From Geothermobacter sp964501815 (lineage in GTDB: Bacteria > Desulfobacterota > Desulfuromonadia > Desulfuromonadales > Geothermobacteraceae): 9,235 nucleotides of DNA. This document shows positions 1 to 8,079 of this stretch, one piece after another. The DNA is taken from the NCBI GenBank assembly GCA_964501815.1, contig CAZCUR010000094.1, forward strand, positions 1 to 9,235, given 5' to 3'. Below the pieces are notes generated by a model. It was not told where the DNA came from, did not search any database, and worked only from the letters and a program-made list of their open reading frames with translations. The translations under genes and the position numbers were made by a program. Each line of letters begins with the position of its first letter. Position 1 is the first letter of the stretch.

Positions 1-92
1 AACGCCGCGTTTCGAGGAGGGATTCGAAGCGCAGCGAGCGCACATACTCCAATCTTTTTTGCCCTCTTCGTGGCGGCCGGCTTTGCCGTCAG
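1..92. other. 5' edge segment, no assigned gene
   Basis: No clear gene lies here. On the minus strand a frame stays open from a possible TTG start (plus positions 50-52) to the window edge. It would read MEYVRSLRFESLLETRR, with a GAGGG ribosome-binding-like stretch about 9 nt before the TTG. Seventeen codons cannot establish a gene, and open frames are common in GC-rich DNA. There is a T-run at 55-60, but only a weak GCGC hairpin (29-41) ends 13 nt before it, so I do not call a terminator. No convincing promoter for the downstream SRP RNA could be read. Confidence 0.2.
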
Positions 93-94
93 AA

Positions 95-200
95 GTGACA
101 GCCGGGTCCCGCGCAACGGGCGGTTGTGAACCCCGTCAGGCCCGGAAGGGAGCAGCGGTAGCAGCTTTCCCCGTGTGCCGCGGGGGTGCCTGGCTGTCAC
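95..200 (+). ncRNA. Small bacterial signal recognition particle RNA (4.5S type)
   Basis: This is the RNA scaffold that binds the Ffh GTPase and targets ribosomes making membrane proteins to FtsY at the membrane. The apical domain IV hallmark is clear: GTCAGGCCCGGAAGGGAGCA around 135-154, with a GGAA tetraloop at 144-147 closed by CCC/GGG and flanked by the internal loop that binds Ffh. The two ends pair perfectly: GTGACAGCC (95-103) with GGCTGTCAC (192-200), extendable to 11 bp by A93-A94 with T201-T202. At about 106 nt without an Alu domain it is the short form of most Gram-negative bacteria. It lies 42 nt before dnaX, the same order as scr-dnaX in Bacillus. Exact ends are inferred from the terminal helix. 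Confidence 0.93.
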
Positions 201-242
201 TTGTGCCGGCAAGGTTTCGCCGGGTGCACACGGAGATGTCCC

Positions 243-1943
243 ATGTCCTACCTTGTTCTGGCCCGAAAATGGCGCCCCCAGACCTTTGCCGATCTGATCG
301 GGCAGGAGCACGTCAGTCAGACCCTGGCCAACGCTATCCGTTCCGGCCGGGTGCATCACGCCTTTCTCTTTACCGGAGCCCGGGGGGTCGGTAAAACCTC
401 GGCGGCGCGTATTTTCGCCAAGGCTCTCAACTGTGAAACCGGCATAACCGCCGAGCCCTGCAATCAGTGCCCTTCATGTCTGGAAATCGCCGAGGGGAAT
501 GGCACCGATGTGCTTGAGATAGATGGCGCTTCGAACACCGGCGTTGATGATATCCGTGAGCTGCGGGAAAACATCCGTTATCTGCCTTCCCGTTCACGGT
601 TCAAGATTTTTATCATCGACGAAGTCCATATGCTGTCGGTGAACGCCTTCAACGCTCTGCTCAAGACCCTTGAAGAGCCACCGGCGCACGCCAAATTCAT
701 TTTCGCCACCACCGAGCCCCACAAAATCCCGATTACCATCCTGTCACGCTGTCAGCGCTTCGATTTCCGCAAAATCTCTCTGGTGCGGGTTGTTGAAAGG
801 CTTCGCCAGATTGTTGAGGCCGAGGGGATTTCTGTCAGTGATGCGGCCCTGACCATGATTGCCCGCCGGGGCGAGGGGAGCATGCGCGACGCTCTGTCCG
901 CCCTGGACCAGGTGATCGCCTTTTGCGGGGAGAAGGTCGCGGATGACGAGGTGCGCGGCCTGCTGGGCTTTATTGACCGGCGCCTTCTTTACGAGACCTT
1001 TGAGGCGCTCATTTCCAGGGATTGTCCCCGGCTGGTCGATCTGGTGCGCAAGGTTGACAGCCTCGGCTATTCCTGCAGGCAATTCTGCCGCGACCTGGCG
1101 GAGTTCTGTCGCGGGCTTATTCTGAGTTTGCTGCTTGAAAACCCCGGCGAGGCTCTCGATGTGACGGCCGAGGAGCTGGCGGACCTCAGGGAGTTGGCCG
1201 CCCGAAGCAGCCTGGAGGATCTGCAGCGTATGCAAGGGGTCCTGCTGAAGCTGGAGGTTGATGTGGCCTCGGCCTCGATGCAGACCCTGACGCTGGAATC
1301 GGGGCTGCTGCGACTGGCCCTGTTGCCTCCTGCGGAGGAGGTCGGGGTTTTGCTGCGCCGGTTGACCGATTTGGAAAAGCGGTTAAGGTCGCTGCCTGCG
1401 GGGGCAGGGGTGGGGACGAATCCGGTTTCGGCCTCGGCCTCCGGAGTCCGCGCACCTTCTCCGCCCCCTTCTTCGGCCGAACAGCGGGAGCCGGCGGCAA
1501 AAAAGACGGATGCCCCGGCCGCCAAGGCATCCGGTGAGGACGGTTGGCCGGGGCTTGTCGCTCACGTCAAAAGCCAGCGACCTCGTCTTGGTGTCATTCT
1601 GGAAAAAGCCAGTCTGTTGCGCCTTGCCCCGCCCCGGCTGGAAATCGGCCTGCCCAAAGGGTCGTTCGAGCTGACCCAGCTGGAAGATGCCGATGACCGG
1701 AAGGTGATCGGGGAGCTGGCGTCGGAGTTCCTCGGCGCGCAGGTGACCTTGACGGTCAAGGGGCTGGAAGCGGAAAAGGAACAGGCTCCTCCGTCGCTGG
1801 CGGAGGAACGGCAGCGGCATGAAACCGACCGTCAGCGCCGCCTGCGGGAAGATGCCGTCAATCATCCGCTGGTACGAGCGGCCAGGGAGATTTTCGAAGC
1901 GGACGTTGTCAGTGTGCGGCCGATCGACAAGGGCTTTGTCTGA
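243..1943 (+). CDS. dnaX: DNA polymerase III subunits tau and gamma (clamp loader ATPase)
   Basis: This is the ATPase of the clamp-loader complex, which opens and loads the beta clamp and, as tau, holds polymerase cores together at the fork. The protein has 566 residues. The AAA+ module is complete: Walker A GARGVGKTS (45-53), zinc-binding Cys64, Cys73, Cys76 and Cys79, Walker B IIDE (124-127), the SRC motif with arginine finger Arg169, and a sensor-2 GSMRDA (212-217). A Pro/Ala/Ser-rich linker (about 385-435) leads to the C-terminal polymerase-binding part, which is shorter than in E. coli (643 residues in total). I chose ATG 243 because GGAG (232-235) lies 7 nt upstream and the protein then begins MSYLVLARKWRP as in the family; an in-frame ATG at 186 lies inside the SRP RNA. 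A programmed -1 frameshift signal at 1486-1554 should also yield a gamma form. Confidence 0.97.
   Translation: MSYLVLARKWRPQTFADLIGQEHVSQTLANAIRSGRVHHAFLFTGARGVGKTSAARIFAKALNCETGITAEPCNQCPSCLEIAEGNGTDVLEIDGASNTGVDDIRELRENIRYLPSRSRFKIFIIDEVHMLSVNAFNALLKTLEEPPAHAKFIFATTEPHKIPITILSRCQRFDFRKISLVRVVERLRQIVEAEGISVSDAALTMIARRGEGSMRDALSALDQVIAFCGEKVADDEVRGLLGFIDRRLLYETFEALISRDCPRLVDLVRKVDSLGYSCRQFCRDLAEFCRGLILSLLLENPGEALDVTAEELADLRELAARSSLEDLQRMQGVLLKLEVDVASASMQTLTLESGLLRLALLPPAEEVGVLLRRLTDLEKRLRSLPAGAGVGTNPVSASASGVRAPSPPPSSAEQREPAAKKTDAPAAKASGEDGWPGLVAHVKSQRPRLGVILEKASLLRLAPPRLEIGLPKGSFELTQLEDADDRKVIGELASEFLGAQVTLTVKGLEAEKEQAPPSLAEERQRHETDRQRRLREDAVNHPLVRAAREIFEADVVSVRPIDKGFV
1486..1554 (+). promoter_or_regulatory. 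Programmed -1 ribosomal frameshift element within dnaX
   Basis: Three parts are visible in the order known from E. coli dnaX. The first is an SD-like GGGAG (1486-1490). The second is the slippery heptamer AAAAAAG (1499-1505), phased as GCA-AAA-AAG, the same phase as in E. coli. The third is a stem of nine G-C pairs, GCCCCGGCC (1512-1520) with GGCCGGGGC (1546-1554), starting 6 nt after the heptamer. A ribosome slipping back one base would read codons for DGCPGRQGIR and stop at TGA 1535-1537. That gives a product of 431 residues that keeps the AAA+ and oligomerisation regions but lacks the tau C-terminal part. The sequence pattern is direct observation; the function is inferred from E. coli. 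Confidence 0.8.
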
Positions 1944-2096
1944 GTCGGGCTGATTCACCGGAAGGGTGCAGCGCCCTGGCTGTTCATGGGGCGGCCATGC
2001 CGGTTGCGGGGGGCGCCGAGTCCAGCCTGGCCCGCGAGTCCGTAGGCCGGCTCTGAACACACAATACATCGCGCCGAAGGCGCCGGGAGGTTCTGT

Positions 2097-2411
2097 ATGG
2101 CAAAAGGTTTGGGCAATATCATGAAGCAGGCGCAGCTGATGCAAAAGAAGATGATGCGCCTGCAGGAGGAACTGGCTGAGCGGCAGGTTGAGGCCTCGGC
2201 CGGAGGAGGTATGGTAACCGCGGTGGCCAACGGCCGCCAGCAACTGGTGTCATTGACCATTGACCCCGGGGCGGTCGACCCTGAGGATGTGGATATGCTT
2301 CAGGACCTGGTCCTGGCCGCCGTCAATGAGGCGCTGAAAAAGAGCCAGGAGATGATGCAGGAAGAAATGGGCAAGCTGACCGGAGGCATGAATATTCCGG
2401 GGCTGTTTTGA
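2097..2411 (+). CDS. ybaB: YbaB/EbfC family nucleoid-associated DNA-binding protein
   Basis: This is a small dimeric protein of the YbaB/EbfC family, which binds DNA and coats the nucleoid; its exact cellular role is unsettled. The 104 residues match the family length. The N-terminal helix (about 1-32) carries the usual GLGNIMKQAQLMQKKM pattern with many Met, Gln and Lys. The core AGGGMVTAVANG segment and a following LTIDP strand lead to a second helix and a C-terminal tail ending in GGMNIPGLF. The start is supported by GGGAGG (2085-2090) 6 nt upstream; a small hairpin, GCGCC-GAA-GGCGC (2071-2083), lies just before it. It follows dnaX after 153 nt with no obvious terminator between them and ends just before an intrinsic terminator. 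The dnaX-ybaB-recR order is widely conserved. Confidence 0.93.
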   Translation: MAKGLGNIMKQAQLMQKKMMRLQEELAERQVEASAGGGMVTAVANGRQQLVSLTIDPGAVDPEDVDMLQDLVLAAVNEALKKSQEMMQEEMGKLTGGMNIPGLF

Positions 2412-2421
2412 GTTTGACGGT

Positions 2422-2456
2422 CAAAGGCGTTCCGGTTCGGAGCGCCTTTGGCTTTT
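2422..2456 (+). terminator. Rho-independent terminator after ybaB
   Basis: A 13-bp stem pairs CAAAGGCGTTCCG (2422-2434) with CGGAGCGCCTTTG (2438-2450), with one G-T wobble and a 3-nt GTT loop. It is followed by GC and TTTT (2453-2456). It begins 11 nt after the ybaB stop and should end the dnaX-ybaB transcript before recR. Confidence 0.85.
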
Positions 2457-2590
2457 ATGGAACCTGTTTTCACAAAGTGAAACTGCTCTTTCGTTTGCAG
2501 GAACCTGCGTTAAATCCTTGATCTTGCGCTGAAAAGCATGGTATTACAAGGCTCGTGGCCTGACCATTTGACCAGAAAATTTTAAGGTCG

Positions 2591-2619
2591 TTGTAAGAAT
2601 TTTTTGACGAACCTATAAA
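2591..2619 (+). promoter_or_regulatory. Probable sigma-70 promoter for recR
   Basis: TTGTAA (2591-2596, 4 of 6 consensus bases) and TATAAA (2614-2619, 5 of 6) are separated by 17 nt within an AT-rich stretch, placing a start near 2626, about 37 nt before the recR ATG. A nearby TTGACG (2605-2610) has no -10 box at a proper distance. The upstream terminator makes a separate recR promoter expected. The match is by eye only. Confidence 0.5.
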
Positions 2620-2662
2620 AATAAAACAGCGTTCCAAAACTCTTGGATTTCAGGGTTTTCTC

Positions 2663-3259
2663 ATGCTAGACTCCATCCCGTCCTTCGCCCGGCTGGTGGC
2701 CGAACTGGCCAAGTTTCCGGGGGTTGGCAAAAAGACGGCAACGCGGTTGGCGTTTTCTTTGCTGGCGCGTCCGGCCAGTGATGCCGAAGCCCTCGCGGTT
2801 GCGGTCCTGGAGCTGCATAAAAAAATAGGGTTTTGCTCCATCTGCTTTCATTTGACCGAAACGGATCCCTGTCCCATCTGTACCGACCCGGGGCGGGATG
2901 AGCGTCTTCTTTGTGTTGTTGAGCAGCCCCAGGACCTGCTGGCCATCGAGCGCAGCCGCTCCTTCCGGGGACGTTACCATGTGCTTCAGGGAGCGCTGTC
3001 TCCGCTGGATGGTATTGGTCCCGAGGATTTGCGCATTGCGGAACTGCTGAAGCGACTCGATGGCGCTGTGCAGGAGGTGCTCATCGCCACCAATTTTACC
3101 GTGGAGGGGGATGCCACCGCCCTGTATCTGGCCGATGTGGTTCGGGAACGGGGGGTCCGGGTCACCCGTTTGGCCCATGGTATTCCCACGGGCAGTGATC
3201 TTGAGTTTGTCGATGATGCCACGGTGCACCGGGCCGTGGAGAATCGTCGCGAGCTGTGA
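2663..3259 (+). CDS. recR: Recombination mediator protein RecR
   Basis: RecR acts with RecO, and RecF in many bacteria, to load RecA onto SSB-coated single-stranded gaps during post-replication repair. At 198 residues it has the standard length and domain order. A helix-hairpin-helix contains FPGVGKKTATRLAF (18-31). The four-cysteine zinc finger uses Cys58, Cys61, Cys70 and Cys73. The Toprim domain starts at LLCVVEQPQDL with the acidic residue Glu87 and continues through ATNFTVEGDATA (142-153). The C-terminal signature AHGIPTGSDLEFVDD spans 171-185. The usual NP of the Toprim loop is NF here. An AGGG (2652-2655) sits 7 nt before the ATG. Unlike the tight ybaB-recR packing common elsewhere, 251 nt and a terminator separate it from ybaB; no convincing terminator follows it. 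Confidence 0.96.
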   Translation: MLDSIPSFARLVAELAKFPGVGKKTATRLAFSLLARPASDAEALAVAVLELHKKIGFCSICFHLTETDPCPICTDPGRDERLLCVVEQPQDLLAIERSRSFRGRYHVLQGALSPLDGIGPEDLRIAELLKRLDGAVQEVLIATNFTVEGDATALYLADVVRERGVRVTRLAHGIPTGSDLEFVDDATVHRAVENRREL

Positions 3260-3285
3260 TTTTTTTTGACGGATGACGTATACCT

Positions 3286-3314
3286 TACCGCTTTGAACCG
3301 TACCGTTTGAAACC
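3286..3314 (+). repeat. Tandem direct repeat in the leader of the pyruvate oxidoreductase gene
   Basis: Two adjacent near-copies are seen: TACCGCTTTGAACCG (3286-3300) and TACCGTTTGAAACC (3301-3314), differing mainly by a one-base shift inside each unit. The spacing is about 15 bp. They lie 73-101 nt before the start codon in the 127-nt gap after recR. A regulator site is possible, but no known factor was recognised. Confidence 0.4.
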
Positions 3315-3386
3315 ACCGCCGCTCATTGGGGAGAGTGACGGACAGAACTGTTGAACCACAGTTATCAAGCCAAAAGGAGGACGTAC

Positions 3387-6300
3387 ATGTCACGCAGGAT
3401 GGTTTGTATCGACGGCAACACGGCGGCGGCGCATGTTGCTCATGCCACCAACGAAGTGATTGCCATCTATCCCATCACACCGTCATCGGTGATGGGTGAA
3501 ATCTCGGACGCCAAGAGCGCCAAGGGAGAAAAGAACATCTGGGGGACCGTCCCCAAAGTGGTTGAAATGCAGTCCGAGGGCGGCGCCGCCGGTGCCGTGC
3601 ACGGGTCGCTGCAGGCCGGTGCCCTGACCACCACCTTTACCGCGTCCCAGGGCCTGCTGCTCATGATCCCGAACATGTACAAGATTGCCGGTGAACTGAC
3701 ACCGACGGTCTTCCATGTTTCGGCCCGTGCGATTGCCGCGCAGGCGCTGTCGATCTTCGGCGATCACAGTGACGTGATGGCCTGCCGCCAGACCGGCTGG
3801 ACCATGCTCTGCTCCAACAACCCGCAGGAAGTCATGGACTTTGCCCTGATCGCCCAGGCCGCCACCCTGGAGTCGCGCGTTCCGGTGCTGCATTTCTTCG
3901 ACGGTTTCCGCACCTCGCACGAGATCCAGAAAGTCGAGGAGCTGACTTTCGACGACATGCGCCACATGATCGACGATGAGCTGGTTGCCGCCCATCGCGC
4001 CCGCGCCCTGAGTCCGGACAGCCCCAAGCTGCGCGGCACCGCCCAGAACCCGGATGTCTATTTCCACGGGCGTGAATCGGTCAATCCCTACTACCTCAAG
4101 GTGCCCGGCATCATGCAGGCCCAGATGGACAAGTTCGCCAAGCTGACCGGGCGTCAGTACCATCTGGTCGATTATGTCGGCGCTCCGGATGCCGAGCGGG
4201 TGGTGGTGATGATGGGCTCCGGCTGTGAAGCCATGGAGGAACTGGTGGGGTATCTCAACGCCCAGGGCGAAAAGGTCGGCCTGGTCAAGGTGCGCATGTT
4301 CCTGCCCTTCCCGGTGGAGCAGTTCTGCAAGGCCCTGCCGGCCACGGTCAAGAAGATCGCCGTCCTCGACCGCACCAAGGAGCCCGGCTCCATCGGCGAG
4401 CCCCTGTATCAGGCGGTTCGCACCGCCATCGGCGAAGGCATGGTTGACGGCCTGACCAGCTTTTCCGGTTATCCGACCATTGTCGGCGGCCGCTACGGTC
4501 TCGGTTCGTTCGAGTTCAACGCCGGCATGTGCAAGGCGGTGCTCGACAACCTGCTGCTCGACAAGCCCAAGAACCACTTCATTGTCGGCTTCAAGGACGA
4601 CATCCTCGGTCAGAGCCTCGATTTCGACGAAAACTTCAAGGTCCCCTTCAAGGGCTACGCCGCCATGTTCTACGGCCTTGGTTCCGACGGGACTGTCGGC
4701 GCCAACAAGAACTCCATCAAGATCATCGGCGACTGCACCGACTACAAGGTGCAGGCCTACTTCGTCTATGACTCCAAGAAGGCCGGCAGCATGACCACCA
4801 GTCACCTGCGTTTCGGTGACGAGGTCATCAAGGGTACCTACCTGATTTCCGACAACGAGGCCGACTTTGTCGCCTGTCACAACTTCTCCTTCCTGGAGAA
4901 GTACGACATGCTCAAAAACGCCAAGGAAGGCGCCACCTTCCTGCTCAATGCTCCCTACAGCAAGGACGAGGTCTGGAGCAAGCTGCCCAAAATGGTGCAG
5001 CAGCAGATCATCGACAAGAAGCTCAAATTCTATGTCATTGACGGCGTTCACCTCGGGGAGAAGATCGGGCTTGGTCCGCGCATCAACGTCATCATGCAGA
5101 CCGCCTTCTTCAAGATTTCCGGCATCATCCCGCTCGAGCAGGCGATTCGTGAGATCAAGGAGGCCATTGTCAAGTCCTACGGCAAGGCCGGTGAAAAGGT
5201 CGTCAACATGAACAAGCAGGCGGTCGACGCCGCCCTGGAGAACGTCTTCGAGGTCGAGGTGCCGGACAAGGCCGACAGCACCATCGACATGCAGATCGGC
5301 AAATGGGACGGGACTCCGGAAATGGTGCAGAAGACCCTCGGTCCGATTATCGACGGTCTCGGCCACAAGCTGCCGCTGTCGGCCATGCCGGCGGACGGTA
5401 CCTTCCCCACAGGCACGGCCGCGTTCGAAAAGCGCAACATTGCTGTCAATGTGCCGGTCTGGAAGGAGGATCTCTGCATCCAGTGCGGCATCTGCTCCTT
5501 CGTCTGCCCCCATGCCACCATTCGCATGAAGATTTACGACGAGGCCGAGCTGAAAAACGCGCCCGAAAGTTTCAAGGCGGTGCCGGCCAAGGGCAAGGAC
5601 ATGGATGGCAAGATGTTCACCCTGCAGGTGGCGGTCGAGGACTGCACCGGCTGCGGCGCCTGTGTCTACAACTGCCCGGGCAAGAGCAAGACGGAAGAGG
5701 GCGTCAAGGCGATCAACATGGAGCCGCAGTTCCCGCTGCGGGAAAAAGAACGGGCCAACTGGGATTTCTTCCTGTCGCTGCCTGACACCGACCCGGCCCT
5801 GATCAATCGCGCCACGCTCAAGGGGAGCCAGCTGCTGCCGCCGATGTTCGAATTCTCCGGCGCCTGTGCCGGCTGCGGCGAGACCCCGCACCTCAAGCTG
5901 GTTTCCCAGCTGTTCGGCGACCGCATGATCGTTGCCAACGCCACCGGCTGCTCGTCGATCTACGGTGGCAACCTGCCCACGACCCCCTGGACCAAGCGCA
6001 AGGACGGTCTGGGCCCGGCCTGGAGCAACTCGCTGTTCGAAGATAACGCCGAGTTCGGTCTTGGTATGCGTCTGGCCGCTGACAAGACGACGGAATTCGC
6101 CCGTGAGCTGCTGGAGAAGAATATCGAGTGCGGCTGCAAGGCCTGCGTCGGGACGGCCGAACTGAAGCGTGAAATCCTGAATGCCGACCAGTCAACCCAG
6201 GAAGGGATTGAGGCCCAGCGCGAACGGGTTGCGCGGCTGAAGAAGATTCTCGGCGCCTGCACGCACGAAACCGCCAAACCGCTGCTGGTCAACGCCGACT

Positions 6301-6974
6301 ATCTGGTGCAGAAATCGGTCTGGATTGTCGGTGGCGACGGCTGGGCCTATGACATCGGTTACGGCGGCCTCGACCATGTCCTGGCCTCGGGCGAGAATGT
6401 CAACGTGCTGGTCCTCGACACCGAGGTCTACTCCAACACCGGTGGTCAGGCCTCCAAGTCGACCCCGATGGGGGCGGTGGCGCTGTTTGCCGCCGGCGGC
6501 AAGAAGATGCCGAAGAAGGACCTGTCGATGATCGCCATGAGCTACGGCAACATCTACGTGGCCCGTATCTCGCTCGCCAACCCGGCCCAGGCGGTCAAGG
6601 CGCTGATCGAAGCGGAATCCTATCCCGGACCTTCGCTGATTATCGCCTACAGCCACTGTATCGCCCACGGCATCAACATGGCGACCGCGGTCGACAACTG
6701 CAAGGAAGCGGTCAACTCCGGTTACTGGCCGCTGTTCCGTTTCGATCCGCGGCTGGCGGAGCAGGGCAAGAATCCGCTGCAGCTCGACAGCAAGGATCCG
6801 TCCATCAGCTTCGAGGAATTCGCCAACAACCAGAACCGGTTCCGGGTGCTGAAAAAGGTCAATCCCGAAGCGGCCGAGTCGCTCATCTCCAAGGGGGCCG
6901 AAGTCACCGCCACCCGGTACGACCTGTACAAGAAACTCGCCAGCTTGCAGGCTGACTGCGGCAAAGGCGAATAA
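3387..6974 (+). CDS. nifJ: Pyruvate:ferredoxin (flavodoxin) oxidoreductase, single-chain
   Basis: This cytoplasmic enzyme interconverts pyruvate plus CoA with acetyl-CoA, CO2 and reduced ferredoxin. It has 1195 residues, typical of fused homodimeric enzymes. The N-terminal pyrimidine-binding domain has YPITPSS (28-34); Thr31, Glu64 and Arg114 fall at the positions I recall for the catalytic residues of the Desulfovibrio africanus enzyme. The ferredoxin-like domain carries two 4Fe-4S motifs, Cys697/700/703/707 and Cys753/756/759/763. The proximal cluster ligands are CAGCGE (Cys827, Cys830), Cys855 and Cys1091. The thiamine diphosphate motif runs from GGDGWAYDIG (Asp984) to NTGGQ (Asn1017). ATG 3387 is chosen because AAAAGGAGG (3372-3380) lies 6 nt upstream; a TTG at 3351 lacks such a site. 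Codons strongly favour C or G endings, suggesting high expression. An extra cysteine group lies at 915-958. Symbols por and nifJ are both in use. Confidence 0.97.
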   Translation: MSRRMVCIDGNTAAAHVAHATNEVIAIYPITPSSVMGEISDAKSAKGEKNIWGTVPKVVEMQSEGGAAGAVHGSLQAGALTTTFTASQGLLLMIPNMYKIAGELTPTVFHVSARAIAAQALSIFGDHSDVMACRQTGWTMLCSNNPQEVMDFALIAQAATLESRVPVLHFFDGFRTSHEIQKVEELTFDDMRHMIDDELVAAHRARALSPDSPKLRGTAQNPDVYFHGRESVNPYYLKVPGIMQAQMDKFAKLTGRQYHLVDYVGAPDAERVVVMMGSGCEAMEELVGYLNAQGEKVGLVKVRMFLPFPVEQFCKALPATVKKIAVLDRTKEPGSIGEPLYQAVRTAIGEGMVDGLTSFSGYPTIVGGRYGLGSFEFNAGMCKAVLDNLLLDKPKNHFIVGFKDDILGQSLDFDENFKVPFKGYAAMFYGLGSDGTVGANKNSIKIIGDCTDYKVQAYFVYDSKKAGSMTTSHLRFGDEVIKGTYLISDNEADFVACHNFSFLEKYDMLKNAKEGATFLLNAPYSKDEVWSKLPKMVQQQIIDKKLKFYVIDGVHLGEKIGLGPRINVIMQTAFFKISGIIPLEQAIREIKEAIVKSYGKAGEKVVNMNKQAVDAALENVFEVEVPDKADSTIDMQIGKWDGTPEMVQKTLGPIIDGLGHKLPLSAMPADGTFPTGTAAFEKRNIAVNVPVWKEDLCIQCGICSFVCPHATIRMKIYDEAELKNAPESFKAVPAKGKDMDGKMFTLQVAVEDCTGCGACVYNCPGKSKTEEGVKAINMEPQFPLREKERANWDFFLSLPDTDPALINRATLKGSQLLPPMFEFSGACAGCGETPHLKLVSQLFGDRMIVANATGCSSIYGGNLPTTPWTKRKDGLGPAWSNSLFEDNAEFGLGMRLAADKTTEFARELLEKNIECGCKACVGTAELKREILNADQSTQEGIEAQRERVARLKKILGACTHETAKPLLVNADYLVQKSVWIVGGDGWAYDIGYGGLDHVLASGENVNVLVLDTEVYSNTGGQASKSTPMGAVALFAAGGKKMPKKDLSMIAMSYGNIYVARISLANPAQAVKALIEAESYPGPSLIIAYSHCIAHGINMATAVDNCKEAVNSGYWPLFRFDPRLAEQGKNPLQLDSKDPSISFEEFANNQNRFRVLKKVNPEAAESLISKGAEVTATRYDLYKKLASLQADCGKGE

Positions 6975-6997
6975 GTCTGGAAAGACCTGAACGGCTT

Positions 6998-7034
6998 CTC
7001 CCCGGCACCCTCAGGGTGCCGGGGAGTTTTTTTT
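6998..7034 (+). terminator. Strong Rho-independent terminator after the pyruvate oxidoreductase
   Basis: A perfect 13-bp stem pairs CTCCCCGGCACCC (6998-7010) with GGGTGCCGGGGAG (7014-7026) around a TCA loop, followed by eight T residues (7027-7034). It starts 23 nt after the stop codon and should insulate the permease gene from this highly expressed transcript. Confidence 0.95.
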
Positions 7035-7065
7035 CTGGCCAAAGCGGCAGAGACTGTTTAGCCTG

Positions 7066-7082
7066 CGGCCTGGAGGTGGCCG
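7066..7082 (+). promoter_or_regulatory. Hairpin displaying the permease ribosome binding site
   Basis: CGGCC (7066-7070) can pair with GGCCG (7078-7082) around the loop TGGAGGT (7071-7077), which contains the whole Shine-Dalgarno GGAGG. The stem ends directly against the ATG at 7083. It could present or restrict the site; only the pairing is seen. Confidence 0.4.
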
Positions 7083-7991
7083 ATGCTGCTGGAATTGGTC
7101 AAGGTTCTGGTCGAGGTTATCCTGCCGGTTTTCGGTGTTGTCGTGGTCGGCTTTCTGGCCGGGCCGCGTCTTGGCCTGCAGGCCGGAACCCTGACCCGCA
7201 GCGCCTATTTTATCTTTGTCCCCGCCTTTATCTTTCGGGTTATCAGTCACACAGAGGTGTCGCTGGCTGCGGCGGCGCGCATGATCGGTTTTGTCGTCCT
7301 GGCGCAGGTTCTGGCGGCTTTGGCTGCCGGGGGACTGGGCCGGCTTTTGGGGCGTCCGCGCCAGATCATCGCCGCTTTCATCATGGTTGCGGTTTTCGGC
7401 AATGTCGGCAATTTCGGGCTGGCGGCCATCCGGTTTCGGCTGGGGGATGACGCCCTGGGGCCGGCGACACTCTATTCCGTGGTCATCACCCTTGCTGCCT
7501 TTGTTCTCTGTGTCGGGGCGGCCGGCTGGGCCCGCGGCGGCGGCGCCGGGGCGGTTTCCGGTGTGTTGAGAACCCCGGCGCTCTGGGCCATGGTGCCGGC
7601 GCTGATGGTGTCCGGGTTCAATCTCACCGTACCCCTGTTCGCCGAACGTCTGATCGGGCTGCTGGCTGATGCCATGATTCCCGTCATGCTCTTTGCCCTT
7701 GGCGTCCAGATTCACGAACAGAAGCGCATTTTTATCGACCGGGACGTTTTGACCGCGTGCGGCTTGCGCCTGCTGCTGGCCCCGCTGGTCGCCTGGGGGG
7801 TGGTCGGCTGGTTTGGGCTGACGCCGCTGCAGGCCGCCTCGGGCATTCTGCAAGCCGGCATGCCGACCGCCATCCTGGTGTCGATCATCGCCCGCGAGCA
7901 TGACCTGCTGCCGGCATTTGCCACCTCGGTCGTGGTGGTCTCCACCCTGTTCTGTCTGGCGAGTCTCAGCCTGCTGATGGTGCTGGTCTGA
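7083..7991 (+). CDS. AEC-family (auxin efflux carrier-like) permease
   Basis: This is an inner-membrane transporter of the AEC family (TC 2.A.69). Bacterial members move small carboxylates such as malate or malonate, or remain unassigned; the substrate cannot be read here. The 302 residues are mostly hydrophobic, with about ten membrane segments (roughly 5-25, 37-55, 66-86, 95-116, 130-149, 166-183, 193-210, 222-243, 249-270 and 279-302). GNVGNFG (106-112), in the fourth segment, and AGMPTA (258-263), in the ninth, match the two conserved family motifs, which recur once per half. A basic, glycine-rich loop (150-163) separates the halves. GGAGG (7072-7076) lies 6 nt before the ATG. The preceding terminator implies its own promoter or limited read-through; I found no convincing promoter. 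Lying beside pyruvate oxidoreductase hints at an organic acid substrate, but this is weak. Confidence 0.85.
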   Translation: MLLELVKVLVEVILPVFGVVVVGFLAGPRLGLQAGTLTRSAYFIFVPAFIFRVISHTEVSLAAAARMIGFVVLAQVLAALAAGGLGRLLGRPRQIIAAFIMVAVFGNVGNFGLAAIRFRLGDDALGPATLYSVVITLAAFVLCVGAAGWARGGGAGAVSGVLRTPALWAMVPALMVSGFNLTVPLFAERLIGLLADAMIPVMLFALGVQIHEQKRIFIDRDVLTACGLRLLLAPLVAWGVVGWFGLTPLQAASGILQAGMPTAILVSIIAREHDLLPAFATSVVVVSTLFCLASLSLLMVLV

Positions 7992-8014
7992 CCGGCGAAA
8001 AACCGGTAAATGCC

Positions 8015-8043
8015 TTGCCCGTCAAGGGGTTTGATGCTATATA
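8015..8043 (+). promoter_or_regulatory. Possible promoter for mglBA with overlapping inverted repeat
   Basis: TTGCCC (8015-8020) and TATATA (8038-8043) are 17 nt apart, each matching 4 of 6 consensus bases. They lie in the 88-nt gap before mglB. An inverted repeat CCTTG-CCCGT-CAAGG (8013-8027) covers the -35 box, so a repressor site is conceivable. No T-run follows that repeat, so it is not a terminator. Confidence 0.4.
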
Positions 8044-8079
8044 ACGCTGGATGCGCAAACCTGCCCAAGGAGCCTGCAC